From the NCBI GenBank assembly GCA_963837265.1, contig CAWIMQ010000004.1:372001-436000 (forward strand): DNA of 64,000 nt, written 5' to 3'. Shown here piece by piece: positions 43,175 through 52,086 of the stretch. Made by a program: the position numbers and the translations under genes. Positions within the stretch are counted from its first letter, which is position 1, and each line of letters starts with the position of its first letter. The notes under the pieces are model-generated. The model was not told the DNA's origin. It searched no databases and was given only the letters and a program-made list of their open reading frames with translations. This stretch comes from DATBLE01 sp963837265 (GTDB lineage: Bacteria; Actinomycetota; Thermoleophilia; Gaiellales; Gaiellaceae).

Positions 43175-44245
43175 TCACGCGCCGATCGTCTCGCAAACCG
43201 AGGCGGCGACGGCGGGAGCGTGCTTGAAGGCGTGCCCGGAGCCGTCGCCCAGCAGCCAGACCGGCTCGTGCTCGGGGTGGCGCACGAGGCGGACCTCGCC
43301 GCCGAGGAGCGCGGCCGGCTCGGGGAGCAGCGGGTCGAGCACGACCGTCTGGCAGCTCTCCGCCGCCCGACGCGGAGCCGACGCGAGAGCCGGGAAGCGA
43401 CGGGCGAGGTACCGCCGCGCCTGCGTCTCGTGCTCCACGACCGGGTCGCGGTCGAGCCTGTCGGGCACGACGGGCGGCCCGGGGACGTCGAGCCCGATCT
43501 TGAAGCCGTCGCCCCCGAAGTCGCCGGCGCCCGTGACCGCCTCGAGATACGCGCCCCACGCGGGCACGGGCGGGGCCGCCCACGCAGGCGGCGCGTCCAG
43601 ATAGAGGACGTCCTGCTGGATCACCGTACCGCCGACGAGCCCGGGAAAGAGCGCCGGCGTCCAGGCTCCGCACGCCCAGACGATCCGGTCGGCGCGAAGG
43701 CGGCGCGACCCGGCCCTCGCCTCCGAGCCCGAGGGCGTCGCGCGGCCGCGAAGAAGCTGCGCCCCGTGGGCTGCGGCGTCCTCGAGCAGCGCGTGCACCG
43801 CGGTGCGCGCCCGCAGGAGCCCGGCGTGCCGCTCGATCAGGACGTGGTCGAGGTCGTCGACGACGAGCCCCGGGAAGCGCCGGCGCGCGGCGCCCGGAGC
43901 CAGCCGTGTGACGGGAGCGCCCTCCGCTTCGAGAACGCGCCGGCTGTCCTCCTCCCACGTGGGATCGTCGGCCGGCGCGAACCACGCCATTCCGATCTCG
44001 CTGTAGAAGCGGATGCCCGTGTCGCGCTCGAGCTCCAGCCAGAGCCGGCGTGCCTCGAGAGCGCTCCGCGTCTCGGCGACGTCCGCTCCGTGGGCGGTGC
44101 GCAGGAGCCGCGAGCGCGACGCCGATGCGGCCCGCGCGTCGCCCGGTTCGTGTTGCTCGACGAGCGTCACCTCGCAACCGCCCCGGGCGAGGGCGCGGGC
44201 GAGCGCCGCACCGAGCACTCCGGCGCCGACGACGACGGCCCTCAC
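43175..44245 (-). CDS. FAD-dependent amine/amino-acid oxidoreductase (DAO family)
   Basis: 356 aa from GTG 44245, overlapping the ATPase stop (GTGA). The FAD motif AVVVGAGVLGAALARALA is N-terminal; YSEIGMAWFA, LLRARTAVHALLEDAAA and WLLGDGSGHAFKHAPA match sarcosine oxidase or N-methyltryptophan oxidase-like enzymes. It probably oxidises an N-methyl or amino group of the imported compound. Last gene of the oligopeptide-type ABC operon. Confidence 0.85.
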   Translation of the reverse strand: MRAVVVGAGVLGAALARALARGGCEVTLVEQHEPGDARAASASRSRLLRTAHGADVAETRSALEARRLWLELERDTGIRFYSEIGMAWFAPADDPTWEEDSRRVLEAEGAPVTRLAPGAARRRFPGLVVDDLDHVLIERHAGLLRARTAVHALLEDAAAHGAQLLRGRATPSGSEARAGSRRLRADRIVWACGAWTPALFPGLVGGTVIQQDVLYLDAPPAWAAPPVPAWGAYLEAVTGAGDFGGDGFKIGLDVPGPPVVPDRLDRDPVVEHETQARRYLARRFPALASAPRRAAESCQTVVLDPLLPEPAALLGGEVRLVRHPEHEPVWLLGDGSGHAFKHAPAVAASVCETIGA

Positions 44246-45222
44246 GGCGGCATGCGGTGCTCGTCCCGGAAATGGCAGGCGACGAGCGCGTGCGAGCCAC
44301 GGGCGACCGCGAGCACCGGCGGCTCGACCGAGCACCGCGCCTCGGCGCGGGAGCAGCGGGGATGGAAGTGACACCCGGAGGGCCTGCTGGCCGGGCTCGG
44401 CGGCTCGCCCGGGAGTCGCACGCGCACGCCGCGGGCGTCCTGGCGGATGCGCGGCGAGGCCGCGAGCAGAGCGAGCGTGTACGGGTGACGCGGGTCGGTG
44501 AAGATCTCGCGGCGGGAACCGAGCTCGACGATCCGCCCGAGGTACATGACGGCGATCCGGTCGCACAGGTGCCGGATCGCTGCGAGGTTGTGGGAGATCA
44601 TCAGGATCCCGAGCCCCAGCCGGGAGCGCAGGCTCTCGAACAGGGCGAGGATCGTCGCCTGGACCGAGACGTCGAGGGCCGAGGTCGGCTCGTCGGCGAC
44701 GATGACCTCGGGCTCGACCGCCAGCGCGCGGGCGACGGCGATCCGCTGGCGCTGGCCTCCCGAGAAGGCGTTCGGATAGCCGTCCAGCGCACCCGCCGAA
44801 AGTCCGACCAGCGCCATCAGCTCGCGACAGCGCCGCTCCGCAGCCGCACCCCGCGCGAGGCCGTGGACGGACAGCAGCTCCGTGAGGGTGGAGCGGACGC
44901 TGAGGCGGGGGTTGAGCGAGGAGTACGGATCCTGAAAGACGATCTGCACCGTGCGCCGCTCGGCACGGGTGCGCGTGCCGGTCACGTCGGCGCCGTGGAG
45001 CAGGATCCGCCCGGAGTCGGGACGGCGGAGCCCGCCGATGCAGCGGGCGAGAGTGGACTTCCCGCAACCCGACTCGCCGACGAGCCCGAGCGTCTCGCCG
45101 CGTCCGAGCGTGAGCGAGGCACCCTCGACGGCGACGAGCTCGCCGGCCCTCGATGGGAAGCGGACGGTGACCTCCTCGACCGAGAGCAGGTCGGTCGCCG
45201 CGGGCCGGAGGACGGCGCTCAT
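44242..45222 (-). CDS. Oligopeptide/dipeptide-type ABC ATPase (DppF-like)
   Basis: 326 aa. Walker A GESGCGKS, signature FSGGQRQRIAVARAL, Walker B VIVADEPTSALD, and the C-terminal oligopeptide extension with four cysteines (GCHFHPRCSRAEARCSVE, ACHF). Coupled on both sides by four-base overlaps. Confidence 0.93.
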   Translation of the reverse strand: MSAVLRPAATDLLSVEEVTVRFPSRAGELVAVEGASLTLGRGETLGLVGESGCGKSTLARCIGGLRRPDSGRILLHGADVTGTRTRAERRTVQIVFQDPYSSLNPRLSVRSTLTELLSVHGLARGAAAERRCRELMALVGLSAGALDGYPNAFSGGQRQRIAVARALAVEPEVIVADEPTSALDVSVQATILALFESLRSRLGLGILMISHNLAAIRHLCDRIAVMYLGRIVELGSRREIFTDPRHPYTLALLAASPRIRQDARGVRVRLPGEPPSPASRPSGCHFHPRCSRAEARCSVEPPVLAVARGSHALVACHFRDEHRMPP

Positions 45223-46280
45223 CGGCGCACGAGCCGGTCGCGGTGGATGCAGGCACTGCGATGGTTCGGAGCGAGGCCGGCTGCCGGCGCCAGCTCCGGG
45301 ACGGCTGCGGCGCACTCGTCCGTGGCGAGAAAGCACCGGGGGTGGAACGTGCAGCCGGAGGGGAGTCGCTCGATGTCCGGCAGGGAGCCCGGGATCGGCG
45401 TCGGCGCGCCGACGGGGTCGTCGAGGTCGACGATCGCGCCGAGCAGTCCTCGCGTGTACGGGTGGATCGGCTCGGCGAGTACCGACGCGCTCGGTCCCGT
45501 CTCGACGAGCCGGCCGGTGTACATGACCGCCGTCTCGTCGCAGAGCTGGCGGATGACCGCCAGGTCGTGGCTCACGAACACGATCGCGAGGTCGAGCCGC
45601 CGGCGGAGGTCGTCGAGGAGGTCGAGGATCTGCGCCTGGACCGTGACGTCGAGCGCCGTGGTCGGCTCGTCGCAAAGCAGCACGGACGGCTCGGTCGACA
45701 GGGCGATGGCGATCGCCACGCGCTGCCGCATGCCGCCCGAGATCTGATGCGGATACGCATGAGCCGTCGACGCCGGGTCGGGGATCCCGACCAGGCGCAG
45801 CAGCTCGATCGTGCGCTCCCAGGCGCGGCGTCGGGACAGCCCGAGCAGCCGCCGCGGTGCCTCGGCGATCTGGCCCCCGACCCCCTGGACCGGATCGAGC
45901 GCGCTCAGCGAGTCCTGGAAGATCATCGCCATCTCGCCGCGGCGGGCGGCGCGGGCGCCCCGGCCGGCGGTCGGCAACGATCGCCCGTGCAGGAGCACGC
46001 GTCCGGCCTCGACCCGGGCCGCCGGCGGCAGCAGCGAGATCACCGCGCGCAGCGTGAGGCTCTTGCCGGAGCCGGACTCGCCGACGAGGCCGAATGCGGA
46101 GCCGGCCGCGACCGCGAACGAGACGCCGTCGACGGCGAGGTACCGCCCTTCCGATCGCTGCACCGAGACGGTGAGCTCGTTGACGGAGAGGGCGAGGCCG
46201 GCGCGTGCGCCGCTTCGCCCGGAGCTGCCCCGGGAGCCTCGCGCCGGTGCGCGGCCGCCGCGGCTGCCGCGCGAGATCAC
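45219..46280 (-). CDS. Oligopeptide/dipeptide-type ABC ATPase (DppD-like)
   Basis: 353 aa from a GTG overlapping the permease stop (GTGA). The first 28 residues are Arg/Gly-rich and not conserved-looking. Walker A GESGSGKS, signature ISGGMRQRVAIAIAL, Walker B VLLCDEPTTALD, C-terminal oligopeptide signature GCTFHPRCF. Partner of the DppF-like ATPase. Confidence 0.93.
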   Translation of the reverse strand: MISRGSRGGRAPARGSRGSSGRSGARAGLALSVNELTVSVQRSEGRYLAVDGVSFAVAAGSAFGLVGESGSGKSLTLRAVISLLPPAARVEAGRVLLHGRSLPTAGRGARAARRGEMAMIFQDSLSALDPVQGVGGQIAEAPRRLLGLSRRRAWERTIELLRLVGIPDPASTAHAYPHQISGGMRQRVAIAIALSTEPSVLLCDEPTTALDVTVQAQILDLLDDLRRRLDLAIVFVSHDLAVIRQLCDETAVMYTGRLVETGPSASVLAEPIHPYTRGLLGAIVDLDDPVGAPTPIPGSLPDIERLPSGCTFHPRCFLATDECAAAVPELAPAAGLAPNHRSACIHRDRLVRR

Positions 46281-47143
46281 GGGCGGAGGACGGTGGCGAG
46301 CCCGTCGCCGATCAGCGAGAGGCCGAGGCCGGTGATCACGACCGCGAGGCCCGGAACCGTCGCGAGCATCCAGCTCGTGGTGAGGAACTCCTGGCCGGCG
46401 CTGATCATCGAGCCCCAGTCCGCCGTCGGAGGCTGGACGCCGAGGCCGAGGTATCCGAGCGTGACGACGGCGACGATGACGAGCACGATGTCGTTCATGG
46501 CGTAGACGATCGCCTGCGTGACGGTGTTCGGGAGCACGTGCCGCGTCAGGACGCGCAGGTCGCCGAGCCCCGCGGCACGCGCCGCGGCGATGTAGTCCGA
46601 CTCGCGCACGACGAGCGTCGTCGAGCGGGTCGCACGGGCGTAGACGACCCAGTCCGCGACCGCGAAGGCGATGTAGATGCCGCGGATACCCGGCCCGACG
46701 ACGAAGACCAGCCCGATCACGAGAACGTAGAAGGGGAAGGCGATGACGACGTCGACCACCCTCATCGCGACGGTGTCGAGGATGCCGCCGTAGTACCCCG
46801 CGAGCGTGCCGACGGCGGTGCCGAAGCAGAGAGGGAAGAGAATCGCGAGCACGCCCACGCGCAGATCCGTCCGGGCGGCGTAGAGGAGCCGCGAAAGCTC
46901 GTCACGGCCGAGCTCGTCCGTGCCGAGGGGGTGCTTGCCCGAGACGCCGCCGAGCACGTGGAAGAGATCCTGCTGGTTCGGGTCGGCGGGGCTGAGCACG
47001 GGCGCCAGCACTGCCGCGGCGACGATCAGCCCGATGATCGTCAGGCCCGCGAGAAGAGCACGGCTCCGGCGTACGCGGCGCCAGAGGGCACGCCGCCGGA
47101 CGGGCTCCAGGTCGAGCTCGGGCTCCGCGAGGACTGCCGTCAT
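46277..47143 (-). CDS. Oligopeptide-type ABC permease (DppC-like)
   Basis: 288 aa from ATG 47143, overlapping the DppB-like stop. KHPLGTDELGRDELSRLLYAARTDL is the typical DppC N-terminal signature; ESDYIAAARAAGLGDLRVLTRHVLPN is the ATPase-contact EAA loop. About six membrane helices. Confidence 0.93.
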   Translation of the reverse strand: MTAVLAEPELDLEPVRRRALWRRVRRSRALLAGLTIIGLIVAAAVLAPVLSPADPNQQDLFHVLGGVSGKHPLGTDELGRDELSRLLYAARTDLRVGVLAILFPLCFGTAVGTLAGYYGGILDTVAMRVVDVVIAFPFYVLVIGLVFVVGPGIRGIYIAFAVADWVVYARATRSTTLVVRESDYIAAARAAGLGDLRVLTRHVLPNTVTQAIVYAMNDIVLVIVAVVTLGYLGLGVQPPTADWGSMISAGQEFLTTSWMLATVPGLAVVITGLGLSLIGDGLATVLRP

Positions 47144-48072
47144 CCGAGCCGGATCCGCGGGTCGAGCCTCGCTGCCAGCAGGTCGGTGAGCAGGTTGATC
47201 AGGACGACGCCGGTCGCCAGGATCAGCGTCACCGCCTGCACGACCGGGAAGTCGCGCTCGGAGATCGCGCTGAGCAGCAGCGACCCGAGGCCGGCGAGGC
47301 CGAACACGCGCTCGATCACCACCGTGCTGCCGATCAGGTAGGCGATGTTGATCCCCAGCAGGTTGAGCGCCGGCAGCACCGCGTTTCGCCCCACGTGGGC
47401 GAGCACCCGCAGCTCGCCGAGCCCCTTTGCCCGCAGCGTCGCGACGAAGTCGGCGTCCAGGACCTCGATCATGCCCACCCGGAGCGAGCGAACGAGGATC
47501 GGCGCGATCGCGAACGAGGCGGTGAGACCGGGCAGGACGAGACCCTCGAGGTGGGCGCCGAACGAGTCGCCCCAGCCGCCGACCGGGAAGAGGTGCAGCC
47601 GGAGGGCGAAGATCTCGATCAGGACGATGCCGAACCAGAAGGCCGGCAGGCCGAGCCCCGCCACCGAGAGCGCCCGGACGGCGTGGTCGGGTAGGCGCTC
47701 CTTGCGGGCCGCCGCGAGCACGGCCAGCGGGAGCGTGATCAGGATCGAGAAGAGCGTTGCTATCCCGACGAGCGCTGCCGTCACCGAGATCCGGGTCCGG
47801 ATGAGCGACGTGGTCGAGGTCCGCGCCAGATAGGACCGCCCGAGGTCGCCGTGGACGATGTCGCCGAGGTAGCGCCTGAACTGGCTGCCGAGCGAGGCGT
47901 CGAGCCCCCATTCCTGACGGAGCGACTGCACCTCTCCGTTCGTGGCGTGCTCGCCGAGCACGGCCCGCGCCGGGTCGCCCGGCTCGACGTGGAGGATCAG
48001 GAACGTCGCGACCGCGACCGCCAGGACGACCACTGCCGCCGACAGGAGCCGGCTCCCGGCGTAGCGGAGCAT
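47140..48072 (-). CDS. Oligopeptide-type ABC permease (DppB-like)
   Basis: 310 aa. ILHVEPGDPARAVLGEHA near the N-terminus and DADFVATLRAKGLGELRVLAHVGRNA as the EAA loop are diagnostic. Six membrane helices. It follows the binding protein gene by four bases. Confidence 0.93.
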   Translation of the reverse strand: MLRYAGSRLLSAAVVVLAVAVATFLILHVEPGDPARAVLGEHATNGEVQSLRQEWGLDASLGSQFRRYLGDIVHGDLGRSYLARTSTTSLIRTRISVTAALVGIATLFSILITLPLAVLAAARKERLPDHAVRALSVAGLGLPAFWFGIVLIEIFALRLHLFPVGGWGDSFGAHLEGLVLPGLTASFAIAPILVRSLRVGMIEVLDADFVATLRAKGLGELRVLAHVGRNAVLPALNLLGINIAYLIGSTVVIERVFGLAGLGSLLLSAISERDFPVVQAVTLILATGVVLINLLTDLLAARLDPRIRLG

Positions 48073-48076
48073 CCGC

Positions 48077-49663
48077 TCAGGCTAGCCAGACATTCTCGAG
48101 CCGGTACGCACCTCCGGGATTGACTGCGAAGCCGTTGACCTTCGTCGAGTACGCGTTGATGTACGGCGGGTAGTCGAGCGGGACGAAGGGCGCATCCTGG
48201 GCGACCGCGTTCTGGATCTGCGCGTACAGCCTCGCCCGCTTCGCCGAGCTGAACTCGCGCTGTGCCTGCTGGACGAGCTTCGTGACCGCCGGGCTGTTGT
48301 AGCTCGACCAGTACGACGAGGAGCCGCCGTTCTTGAAGTCGAGCTCGAACGACGCCATCTCGTCCGGGTCGCTGATGTCGTTGATCGCGTAGTCGATGAA
48401 CATCTTGTAGTCGAACTTCTGGAACGCCTCCTCGAACGCGGCGTGGTCGAGCGGCCGGATCTTCACGTTGATCCCGACCGGCTTCAGCTGGTTCTGGATG
48501 ATCTGGGCGAACGTCCGCCACTTCTGGACGCCTCCGTCGATCAGAAGCTCGGTCGAGAATCCCTTCGGGTACTTCGACTTGGCGAGCTCGGCGCGGGCGG
48601 CGGCGAGCCCGTGACCGAGGAGTCTCGTCTTCGCGGAGTAGTACTGGAGGCTCGGAGGGAAGAACGAGCCGCCCGCGCCCGCGGTGCCGAAGCTCGCGGC
48701 GTGGGCGAGCGCCCTGGAGTCGATCGCCCGGGTGATGGCGCGCCGCACGTGCCGGTCCGCGAAGTGCGGGTCCTTCTGGTTGAAGACGAGGAGGTCGACC
48801 TGCCAGGAGGACGAGACGAGGACGTGGACGTTGGAGTTCGCCTTCAGCGAGGCGACCTGCGACGGTGGGACGAGGTCGATCGCGTCGGCCTGACCCCCGC
48901 GGAGCTGGAGGAGCCGCTGGTTGTCGTCGTCGACGAAGAGGAACGTCACGGCGTCGAGGTACGGCCTCCCCTTCTGCCAGTAGGACGCGTTGCGCTTCAG
49001 CGTCAGCGACGGCGCGTTCGGCTTGAAGCCGCTGACGGTGAACGGCCCGGTGCCGATCGGGTTGGCGAAGAACGACGCCTCGGAGGCGCCGCCGAAGTTC
49101 GCCGGCATGATCGAGTTCGAGAAGGCGGAGAGGTCCGAGAGGAGCGGCGCCCAGGGCTGGGACACGTGCACGACGACCTTGGCGTCGCCGGCGGCACCGG
49201 TCGACTTGATCGCGAAGTCGAGGAACGAGAGCGGGCCCTTCGAGTTCTTCCGCGAGCGGTCGAGCGAGAAGACGACGTCGGCCGCCGTCAGCGGCTTCCC
49301 GTCGGAGAACTTCACGCCGGGCCGGAGGTTGAACGTGTAAGTCTTCCTGTCCTTGCTCAGCGTGTAGCCGGTCGCGAGCCAGGGGGTCAGCTTCCCGGTG
49401 GGCGAGGTGATGTAGAGGGGCTCGAACAGCTTGTCGAGCGTGTAGATGTCGCCCGCGATGATCGTGTTGGCGGGGTCGAGCGTCGTCGGCGCGATGCTGC
49501 GGGCGAACTTCAGCGTCCCGCCGGTCTTCGGGTCGGCTGCAAGCACGCGGCCCCCGGCTGCGGAGCTCCGGCGCGGCCACGCGCCGACGGCGATCGCCGC
49601 GGCACCGGTGGCGCCGTAGCGAAGCAACGCCTGACGCGTGAGTGTCCGTTCTCTGTCGGTCAC
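48077..49663 (-). CDS. Family 5 extracellular solute-binding protein
   Basis: 528 aa from GTG 49663, with AGGGGGA upstream; upstream codons of the same frame belong to the divergent promoter. The signal region (RQALLRYGATGAAAIAVGAW) is long, with RERTLTR before it, so Tat export is possible but no twin arginine is seen. SBP_bac_5 features: GGTLKFARSIAPTTLDPANT, YTFNLRPGVKFSDGKPLTAADVVFS. Likely ligand is a peptide-like or amine compound feeding the FAD oxidoreductase in the same operon. Confidence 0.9.
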   Translation of the reverse strand: MTDRERTLTRQALLRYGATGAAAIAVGAWPRRSSAAGGRVLAADPKTGGTLKFARSIAPTTLDPANTIIAGDIYTLDKLFEPLYITSPTGKLTPWLATGYTLSKDRKTYTFNLRPGVKFSDGKPLTAADVVFSLDRSRKNSKGPLSFLDFAIKSTGAAGDAKVVVHVSQPWAPLLSDLSAFSNSIMPANFGGASEASFFANPIGTGPFTVSGFKPNAPSLTLKRNASYWQKGRPYLDAVTFLFVDDDNQRLLQLRGGQADAIDLVPPSQVASLKANSNVHVLVSSSWQVDLLVFNQKDPHFADRHVRRAITRAIDSRALAHAASFGTAGAGGSFFPPSLQYYSAKTRLLGHGLAAARAELAKSKYPKGFSTELLIDGGVQKWRTFAQIIQNQLKPVGINVKIRPLDHAAFEEAFQKFDYKMFIDYAINDISDPDEMASFELDFKNGGSSSYWSSYNSPAVTKLVQQAQREFSSAKRARLYAQIQNAVAQDAPFVPLDYPPYINAYSTKVNGFAVNPGGAYRLENVWLA

Positions 49664-49696
49664 GACAGGTTCCCCCTCTCGTTCGTACGACCCTGT

Positions 49697-49711
49697 GCTG
49701 ACTGTCGACAA
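49697..49711 (-). promoter_or_regulatory. Predicted GntR/FCD operator, site 2
   Basis: On the minus strand TTGTCGACAGTCAGC, 33 bases before the binding protein start and in the shared region with the divergent amidohydrolase operon. It differs from site 1 only at the two central bases. Confidence 0.6.
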
Positions 49712-49886
49712 CCGGGCGATGCTAGTCGATCCATGTGCGGAGTTCAACGTGTCGGCTCCCTTCGGTCGAGCAGCCCCGAGCTCCTTGCGCCGCGCCCGGA
49801 CCGGGACGTACGCTCCCGGACGTGGGTCGCCCGAGGCTTGGAGCTCCTGACGCAATGACCAGTTGTGTCCCTGGGCTGTACTGGGC

Positions 49887-50624
49887 ATGATCTTCGACTC
49901 GCACATGCACGTCGGCTCCTTCGAGTCGATGTTCGGCGTCTCGCTCGACCGGGACGGGATCGCGGCGCTGATGGCCGAGCACGACATCGGCGGTGGGGTC
50001 GTGTTCCACCCGGACAACGCGTACGTGGCCGAGGTCGTCGAGTCGATCCCCGGCCTGTACGGCCTCGTCTGGGCGAACCCGCGGCTGCCGGGCTACCTCG
50101 AGGAGGCCGAGCGGTTCCTCGGTCACCCGAAGTTCCTCGGCATGAAGCTGCACCCGCTGATCGACGGCTATCACCCGAACGACGCCGCGGTCCACCCGCT
50201 GATCGAGCTGCTCGTCCCGCGCGGGCTGCCGGTGCTGATCCACTGCGGGCACCCAATCTTCACGCTGCCGTGGAGCATCGAGGAGCTGGTCGTGAACTTC
50301 CCGGACGCCAGGGTGATCCTCGGCCACATGGGTCACGGCAACGTCGTCTACATCAACGGCGCGATCGAGGTCGCGATCCGGAACCCGAACGTCTACCTCG
50401 AGACCTCCGGGATGCCGATGCACACGAAGATCAAGGAGGCGGTCGAGCGGGTCGGCGAGACGAGAGTGCTGTTCGGCTCCGACGTGCCCTTCCACCATCC
50501 CGTCGTCGAGATCGCGAAGGTGCGGCTGAGCGGCCTCGGGCCGGAGGCGGTCGAGCGGGTGCTCGGCCGGAACGGGCGCGCGCTCTTCTTCGGCGACGAG
50601 GACGCCGAGGCGCCCGCCGGATGA
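49887..50624 (+). CDS. Amidohydrolase-family (TIM-barrel) protein
   Basis: 245 aa. Metal-site motifs are DSHMHVG at the N-terminus, MKLHPLIDGY, VLIHCGHP, ILGHMGHG and LFGSDVPFHHP, as in amidohydrolase-2 family hydrolases and decarboxylases. Weak RBS. Coupled to the FAD subunit by ATGA. Could hydrolyse or decarboxylate a ring-opened intermediate. Confidence 0.88.
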   Translation: MIFDSHMHVGSFESMFGVSLDRDGIAALMAEHDIGGGVVFHPDNAYVAEVVESIPGLYGLVWANPRLPGYLEEAERFLGHPKFLGMKLHPLIDGYHPNDAAVHPLIELLVPRGLPVLIHCGHPIFTLPWSIEELVVNFPDARVILGHMGHGNVVYINGAIEVAIRNPNVYLETSGMPMHTKIKEAVERVGETRVLFGSDVPFHHPVVEIAKVRLSGLGPEAVERVLGRNGRALFFGDEDAEAPAG

Positions 50625-51469
50625 CGCTGCCTCCCTTCGACCTGCACCGCGCAGGCTCCGTCGACGAGGCTCGCGATCTCCTCACCCGGTACGGCGAGGA
50701 CGCGGCGGTGATCTGCGGCGGCACGGAGCTGCTGCTCCTGCTCAAGCTCGGCTTCGCCGCCTACGGCCATCTCGTCGACGTCAAGGGCATCGGCGAGCTC
50801 GGCGGCGTCCGGGCGGAGGACGGCACGCTGGTGATCGGCGCGACCGCCACCCACCGTGAGATCGAGCGCTCGCCGGTCGTTCTCGAGCAGCTGCCCGCCC
50901 TAGCGGCGATGGAGCGCCGCGTCGCGAACATCCGCGTCCGGAACGTCGGCACTCTGGGCGGCAACCTGTGCTTCTCCGATCCGCACTCGGACCCGGCGAC
51001 CTTCCTCCTGGCGCTCGACGCGGCGGTCGACTACGACTCGCGCCGGGTTCCGCTCGCGGAGTTCCTGGTCGGGCCGTACGAGACCGCGCTCGAGCACGGC
51101 CAGCTCCTGCGCGCGGTCCGGATCCCCGTGCCGCCGCCCGGGAGCGGAGTCGCGCACAGGAAGCTCGCCTTCCACGAGCGCCCCGCCGCGACCGTCGCCT
51201 GCCTCGTTCGCCTCGAGGACGATGCGGTCGTGGAGACGCGGATCGCCGTCGGCTCGGTGGGCGCCCGCCCGGTCCGGGCCACGGCCGCGGAGGAAGCGCT
51301 GACCGGACGACCGGCCGGCGACGCCGGCGCGCTGGCCAACGCCGCCGAGCGGGCGGCGGAGGCATCGGGAGCGGTCGAGGACGCGAACGGCTCGGTGGAG
51401 TACAAGCTGGAGCTCGTGCGGGTGCTCGTCGAGCGCTGCTTCCACGACGCCGCGGCCGCCTGCGGCTAG
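50621..51469 (+). CDS. Xanthine-dehydrogenase-family FAD-binding subunit
   Basis: 282 aa. The FAD motifs are AAVICGGTELLLLLKLG and NVGTLGGNLCFSDPHSD, and the C-terminal CoxM domain follows (HRKLAFHERPAATVACLV). It lies on the opposite strand about 18 kb from the Mo and Fe-S subunits (30376-33080), which lack an FAD partner nearby, so the three probably form one enzyme. Confidence 0.92.
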   Translation: MTLPPFDLHRAGSVDEARDLLTRYGEDAAVICGGTELLLLLKLGFAAYGHLVDVKGIGELGGVRAEDGTLVIGATATHREIERSPVVLEQLPALAAMERRVANIRVRNVGTLGGNLCFSDPHSDPATFLLALDAAVDYDSRRVPLAEFLVGPYETALEHGQLLRAVRIPVPPPGSGVAHRKLAFHERPAATVACLVRLEDDAVVETRIAVGSVGARPVRATAAEEALTGRPAGDAGALANAAERAAEASGAVEDANGSVEYKLELVRVLVERCFHDAAAACG

Positions 51470-51570
51470 GAAGGCGCCTCCGCCCGGAGCAGGGCACGGT
51501 CGAAGAACCCGACGACGCGGCGCTCGTGGAGCCCGCGGCCCGGGCGACGGCGGGCCGGTGGCGCTTCTCG

Positions 51571-52086
51571 CTACGCGATCGCCGCGCGGATCGAGAGCTC
51601 GGGCCCTTCGAAGCGAACGGCGAGCGCGTTCACGACGCGGCGCAGCAGCGCGATTGCAGCGCTGTTGTCGCTGGACACGACGGCGGTGACCTCCGTGATC
51701 CCGGCCGCGCGGGCATCCGCGATCAGCTCGGCCGTGAGCGCCGACCCGATGCCACGCCTCTGGTACTCGTCTGCAACCGCGAAGGCGATCTCCGCGCTGC
51801 GACCGTCGCGGACGAGACGCGCGATCGCGACCGGCCGCGGGTCGCCCTCGACGTGCCCGACGAGCGCGTGACGGGTCCGGTCGGCCAGGGCGAGCTGCCG
51901 GAGATCCGACCTGGTGAGGCACGGCTTCGGCCCGTTGAAACGGGCGCGGCGCGACCGCTCGCTCAGGCGCTCGAAGACGGCCAGGACGGTGCGGACGTCG
52001 CCGTGCCGGAGGGGCCTCGCGAGGACCGCGGGGCCGGACTCCGGCTCGAGGAGCCGCGTCTGCAGGTGCGGGAAGGCGGCCGTCAT
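51571..52086 (-). CDS. GNAT-family N-acetyltransferase
   Basis: 171 aa from ATG 52086. The acetyl-CoA loop is EYQRRGIGSALTAELI, preceded by strand AEIAFAV; the start overlaps the stop of the 49-aa ORF upstream (ATGA). RPLRHGDVRTVLAVFERLSERSRRARF resembles the GNAT domains of Pat-type protein acetyltransferases. Target unknown. Confidence 0.88.
   Translation of the reverse strand: MTAAFPHLQTRLLEPESGPAVLARPLRHGDVRTVLAVFERLSERSRRARFNGPKPCLTRSDLRQLALADRTRHALVGHVEGDPRPVAIARLVRDGRSAEIAFAVADEYQRRGIGSALTAELIADARAAGITEVTAVVSSDNSAAIALLRRVVNALAVRFEGPELSIRAAIA

Noticed and set aside
46202..46280. Arg/Gly-rich N-terminus of the DppD-like ATPase as non-coding
   Set aside because: The GTG overlaps the permease stop exactly as the other genes in this operon do, so the longer start is kept, although the first 28 residues look unconserved.
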